From: Chryseobacterium aquifrigidense
GTDB taxonomy: Bacteria; Bacteroidota; Bacteroidia; Flavobacteriales; Weeksellaceae
Length of the DNA stretch: 64,000 nt
Assembly (NCBI RefSeq): GCF_006716485.1
Contig: NZ_VFPD01000002.1
Span: 186,001 to 250,000, forward strand
Direction of reading: 5' to 3'
Part shown: positions 61,353 through 64,000 of the stretch, piece by piece
How the letters are laid out: the number at the start of each line of letters is the position of its first letter
Position numbering within the stretch: the stretch's first letter is position 1
The notes under the pieces: generated by a model
The model's database searches: none
What the model saw: the letters and a program-made list of their open reading frames with translations, nothing else
Told to the model about the DNA's origin: nothing
Made by a program: the position numbers and the translations under genes

Positions 61353-61859
61353 ATGAAAGAAAAATTATTAATACCTGAACAGGTACAGCTGCTTTTAAAC
61401 GAAATCAATACAACAGATCTCAACCTGGGGGAAATCCAGATCTCTGAACATCCTCTGCTTCCATCTTTTAACAGATTTATTCGAATCAATAAAATGGTAG
61501 TAGATACAGAGCTTCCCAGAACCTATCTTTTTTATCAGCAGGTTTTAAGAGATAAAGAAACCAATGAGATTGAACCTTCCAACCTTCCGACTCCGGAATG
61601 GATGATTGGAGAAGAAGAATGGTCAAGCCTGAGAGATGAAAACTTTAACAGAATATTGGTTCCTGTAGTTGATGAAGAAACTCAGAATCCTGTGCTGGAT
61701 GAGGAAGGAAATCCTAAAACGTCTATCATCAAAGTGAATACCCATCATTATATGCTTTGGCTTGTGAAGAACAATAAAATAGGCTTTCTGGATCTTCTGA
61801 AAAGCTATTTGCAGGAATTTGTTGAGTTGAAAAGCAATGAGCTTAATAAATTGTCTTAA
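61353..61859 (+). CDS. Uncharacterised protein, phage-accessory-like
   Basis: A 168-residue protein with no signal peptide, rich in Glu, Leu and Asn. It reads YLFYQQVLRDKETNEIEPSNLP and IKVNTHHYMLWLVKNNKIGFLDLL. I recognise no named domain; such proteins follow tail-fibre genes in phage-like loci, so a similar accessory role is inference. It lies between two hairpins. Confidence 0.6.
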   Translation: MKEKLLIPEQVQLLLNEINTTDLNLGEIQISEHPLLPSFNRFIRINKMVVDTELPRTYLFYQQVLRDKETNEIEPSNLPTPEWMIGEEEWSSLRDENFNRILVPVVDEETQNPVLDEEGNPKTSIIKVNTHHYMLWLVKNNKIGFLDLLKSYLQEFVELKSNELNKLS

Positions 61860-61901
61860 ATACCAACAGTTTGTTTAGATGAATTCAATAACCATTTTAC
61901 T

Positions 61902-61928
61902 GGCAGGGCCTTAAAGCTCTGCCTTTTT
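61902..61928 (+). terminator. Rho-independent-type hairpin before the 96-residue gene
   Basis: 8-bp stem GGCAGGGC / GCTCTGCC (one G-U pair) followed by TTTTT, 16 nt before the next start codon. If active it would reduce transcription into the effector genes; it could be an attenuator. Confidence 0.65.
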
Positions 61929-61943
61929 CAAAAAAGAAAAATT

Positions 61944-62234
61944 ATGGAAACACTTGAACTTAAAGAAATCATCAGTAAAGAATGGCGTAAAGAGAATATC
62001 ATCCGATTAAAAACATATCTCAATAAGAATACTGAGATTGTTGATCTGGTACAGGCACAGCACAAACTTAAAAATGCAGGGCTTCTGTTGAATGAAAAAT
62101 ATTATTTGGAGCTTTTGTTATTGAACGAAAGCCAAACCAAAAAATTCACCGAGAATATGACCATCAAAGAACTTTTTCCTTTGAATGAATTGGAATGTTT
62201 AACAACTAAAAAACAAAGAAAATGGAAAAACTAA
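61944..62234 (+). CDS. Small helical protein sharing a module with the next gene
   Basis: A 96-residue protein. Residues 16-38 (WRKENIIRLKTYLNKNTEIVDLV...) are almost the same as residues 61-82 of the next protein. The rest is helical, charged, with no known motif. Its stop overlaps the next gene's start by 13 nt, so the two are translated together. It could be a docking, chaperone or immunity partner; I cannot say which. Confidence 0.65.
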   Translation: METLELKEIISKEWRKENIIRLKTYLNKNTEIVDLVQAQHKLKNAGLLLNEKYYLELLLLNESQTKKFTENMTIKELFPLNELECLTTKKQRKWKN

Positions 62235-64000
62235 TATCTCCACAAAAGCTATTAGAAGATTGGAGAACGGATGACTTTATCAACAAACAGTTTCTGTGCT
62301 CGGAACTTCGAAGAAGAAATACTCTTTTCAATGATTATATTTTAGAATACGATGTTAATAATTATGATTGGCACGCAGAACAAACGTCAATTAAAGACAA
62401 TAAAGAAAACATAATAAAATTAAAAACTTATCTCAATAAAAATACAGAACTTGTAGATTTAGTTCAAAGACAAAATGAAATAGAGTTTGATATAGATTTA
62501 AATGTAAGAAAACTATATTTCCGGTTAAAATATTTTTTTCACAGAAATGCAGACACTGAAGAACTGCGCAGAAACAAAGCAATTATGCTGGAAACTTTTT
62601 CTTATGAAGAATTTAAAAATTTAATACAATACGTTGGTTATGGTGATTTTGAAAAAGACACTTCATATAATTATCTCGGATACTTTTCTAAAATTTACGA
62701 ATTCTATTTTAACCAGGCGAGTACTCCGGAACAGTTAATATTTCTTTATACCAATACTCCGGATTTTGTTTTTGAAAGAATAGTATTGGATAACGAAAAG
62801 GTGATGCAGCATCTTATCACTCTTACAGAATATGATGATACTGGATTTTTTAGTGGTTGGAAAGACGGAAGTTCTGCCTTGGTAAATATCTTCAAAACTT
62901 CTTCTCCCGGTTACATCATGAATCGGTTCAAAAAAGAACCTGAGCTTTGCAACAGGATTTATTATAACCTCGATGATATAAGTTATGTAGATGAAAAACC
63001 ACAATCTAACCGAATCATTTTTGCCGGAATTATGCGGTCATTCGCACAACATCACACGATAAAAGAAGATGCACCAATTTTTAAAATTAAAAAAGGCTAT
63101 AGAGTAAACACTAAAGTTAACGAGCTTTCGGGAACTATTTTAGGATTATTTGGTCAGTCTGATGAGGAAACATTTTTTCTGCAACAACAGCAAGAACAAT
63201 ACATTGAAGAAGAAAATTACGTAACTGATGATCTTGGGGTAAGTACAATTGCTAAAAGCAGCACGCAAGAAACAATATACAAAGACTTGGACGAAGGAAG
63301 GCAATTTTTGCCATTAGAAATGGTATATCTTGAAGAAGAGTTTGATGGGGTTACTACGATTACGAAAGTTCCGGCAATTTATGTAAAAGCTTTAGCAGAT
63401 GCAGAAAAGTGGGCAATAATAAACGATAGATTGCGTATTGCAGCAGATATTGCCGCTATTATTCTGGGAGTAGGAACTCTTGCTACTACAGGAAACCCGT
63501 ACCTGTTATTAGCTGCCGCTGCAGATCTTAGTTTGGCATTACCGGATCTTACCATACAGGCATTTCGGGAAGAGATAAGAAAACTTCCCGGTGGAGAGCA
63601 GTTTCTGAAAGACTGGGATCTTATCTATGGAGTTGGCGGAGCTATTGTAGCTGCACCACAGCTTATTGTTTCTGTTTACAGGGGAATTTTTGTATTGCTG
63701 CCCAAAGCTGCAAAAAATGTAAAGCAGGGTTTGAAAGCTTCCGCTATTTCCTTATTTTTGGATTTAAATGCAGGACGATTTGAACGAAGTTCTCTACGCC
63801 TGTTTCAACAGACAGAATGGGTAATCCCAAGCGCAGGTTTCATTTCAAAAACATCGGAATGTGATGCATTGATACAAAACGGGGCATTCTTTATGGAGCT
63901 CGATGCCGCTGCTATTATGGAGAGTATTGGTAAAAAAGGAGGTATTAATCCTGATACTATAGGCTCAATAAGTAGTAACAGGAGGTTCGCTTTGGTGTAT
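62222..64000 (+). CDS. Polymorphic-toxin-like protein, N-terminal part (runs off the window)
   Basis: The frame from the ATG at 62222 is open to the end of the window, giving at least 593 residues. The N-terminus has the module shared with the 96-residue protein (residues 61-82), then a helical region. Residues about 400-447 (RIAADIAAIILGVGTLATTG... LALPDL) and 470-493 (GVGGAIVAAPQLIVSVYRGIFVLL) are hydrophobic, as in pre-toxin membrane segments of Bacteroidota polymorphic toxins. The toxin end, if any, lies outside. The DNA here is A+T-richer than the flanks. Toxin assignment is inference. Confidence 0.6.
   Translation, partial: MEKLISPQKLLEDWRTDDFINKQFLCSELRRRNTLFNDYILEYDVNNYDWHAEQTSIKDNKENIIKLKTYLNKNTELVDLVQRQNEIEFDIDLNVRKLYFRLKYFFHRNADTEELRRNKAIMLETFSYEEFKNLIQYVGYGDFEKDTSYNYLGYFSKIYEFYFNQASTPEQLIFLYTNTPDFVFERIVLDNEKVMQHLITLTEYDDTGFFSGWKDGSSALVNIFKTSSPGYIMNRFKKEPELCNRIYYNLDDISYVDEKPQSNRIIFAGIMRSFAQHHTIKEDAPIFKIKKGYRVNTKVNELSGTILGLFGQSDEETFFLQQQQEQYIEEENYVTDDLGVSTIAKSSTQETIYKDLDEGRQFLPLEMVYLEEEFDGVTTITKVPAIYVKALADAEKWAIINDRLRIAADIAAIILGVGTLATTGNPYLLLAAAADLSLALPDLTIQAFREEIRKLPGGEQFLKDWDLIYGVGGAIVAAPQLIVSVYRGIFVLLPKAAKNVKQGLKASAISLFLDLNAGRFERSSLRLFQQTEWVIPSAGFISKTSECDALIQNGAFFMELDAAAIMESIGKKGGINPDTIGSISSNRRFALVY

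Noticed and set aside
55696..64000. Ordinary integrated prophage
   Set aside because: No integrase, terminase, portal, capsid or attachment repeat is visible; only the fibre-like protein is phage-like.

Overview
The window looks like chromosome from a Weeksellaceae member of the Bacteroidota, most likely Chryseobacterium or a close relative. The evidence is A+T-rich DNA, the Bacteroidota promoter form TTTG-N19-TAnnTTTG (perfect at 3238-3268 and 22481-22511), a type IX secretion (T9SS) C-terminal sorting domain, flavobacterial-type AccD and Nth, and Chryseobacterium-like intergenic repeats. The genus call is inference from content; there is no rRNA in the window.

From 1 to 29.8 kb the window is mostly ordinary chromosome. 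It holds glycosyltransferases and sufE (1-2.9 kb), two identical tRNA-Val genes with their own promoter and terminator, folC, a TolC-type exporter, manC, bcp and nth back to back, a DUF885 peptidase operon with a frameshifted lipoprotein gene, an exbB-exbD-tonB energy transducer operon, accD, fbaA, nadK, a SpoU methyltransferase, a bestrophin and mutS. Four copies of a dispersed repeat lie in the intergenic gaps near 10.1-10.4, 18.1 and 26.5 kb. A compact orphan transcription unit (perfect promoter plus a structured terminator about 70 nt later) lies at 22.48-22.59 kb.

From 29.8 to 30.8 kb, directly downstream of mutS, four tandem minus-strand genes encode 51-55-residue peptides. All have a leader ending in a GG- or GS-type junction and a cysteine-bearing core ending in Cys-Cys. 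They look like a family of ribosomally made, leader-processed peptides without local maturation genes. A different Cys-rich leader peptide lies at 47.8 kb beside a T9SS cargo protein and a lipoprotein.

From 31 to 55.4 kb there are thioredoxin-fold proteins, envelope proteins, a BaiN-type flavoprotein, thiL, an AraC regulator with an MFS pump, a LytS/LytR-type two-component pair, pepT, mvaB, a rhodanese, and a SufT/exonuclease/CsaA operon.

From 55.7 kb to the right edge the character changes. A plus-strand run of five genes encodes an unusual 1310-residue protein without a signal peptide, a phage-fibre-like 525-residue protein, a 168-residue protein, a 96-residue protein, and the first 593 residues of a polymorphic-toxin-like protein that runs off the window. 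The last two share a 22-residue module. Hairpins separate several of the genes. This is the best candidate for an undescribed system in the window: possibly a particle- or injection-associated effector locus.
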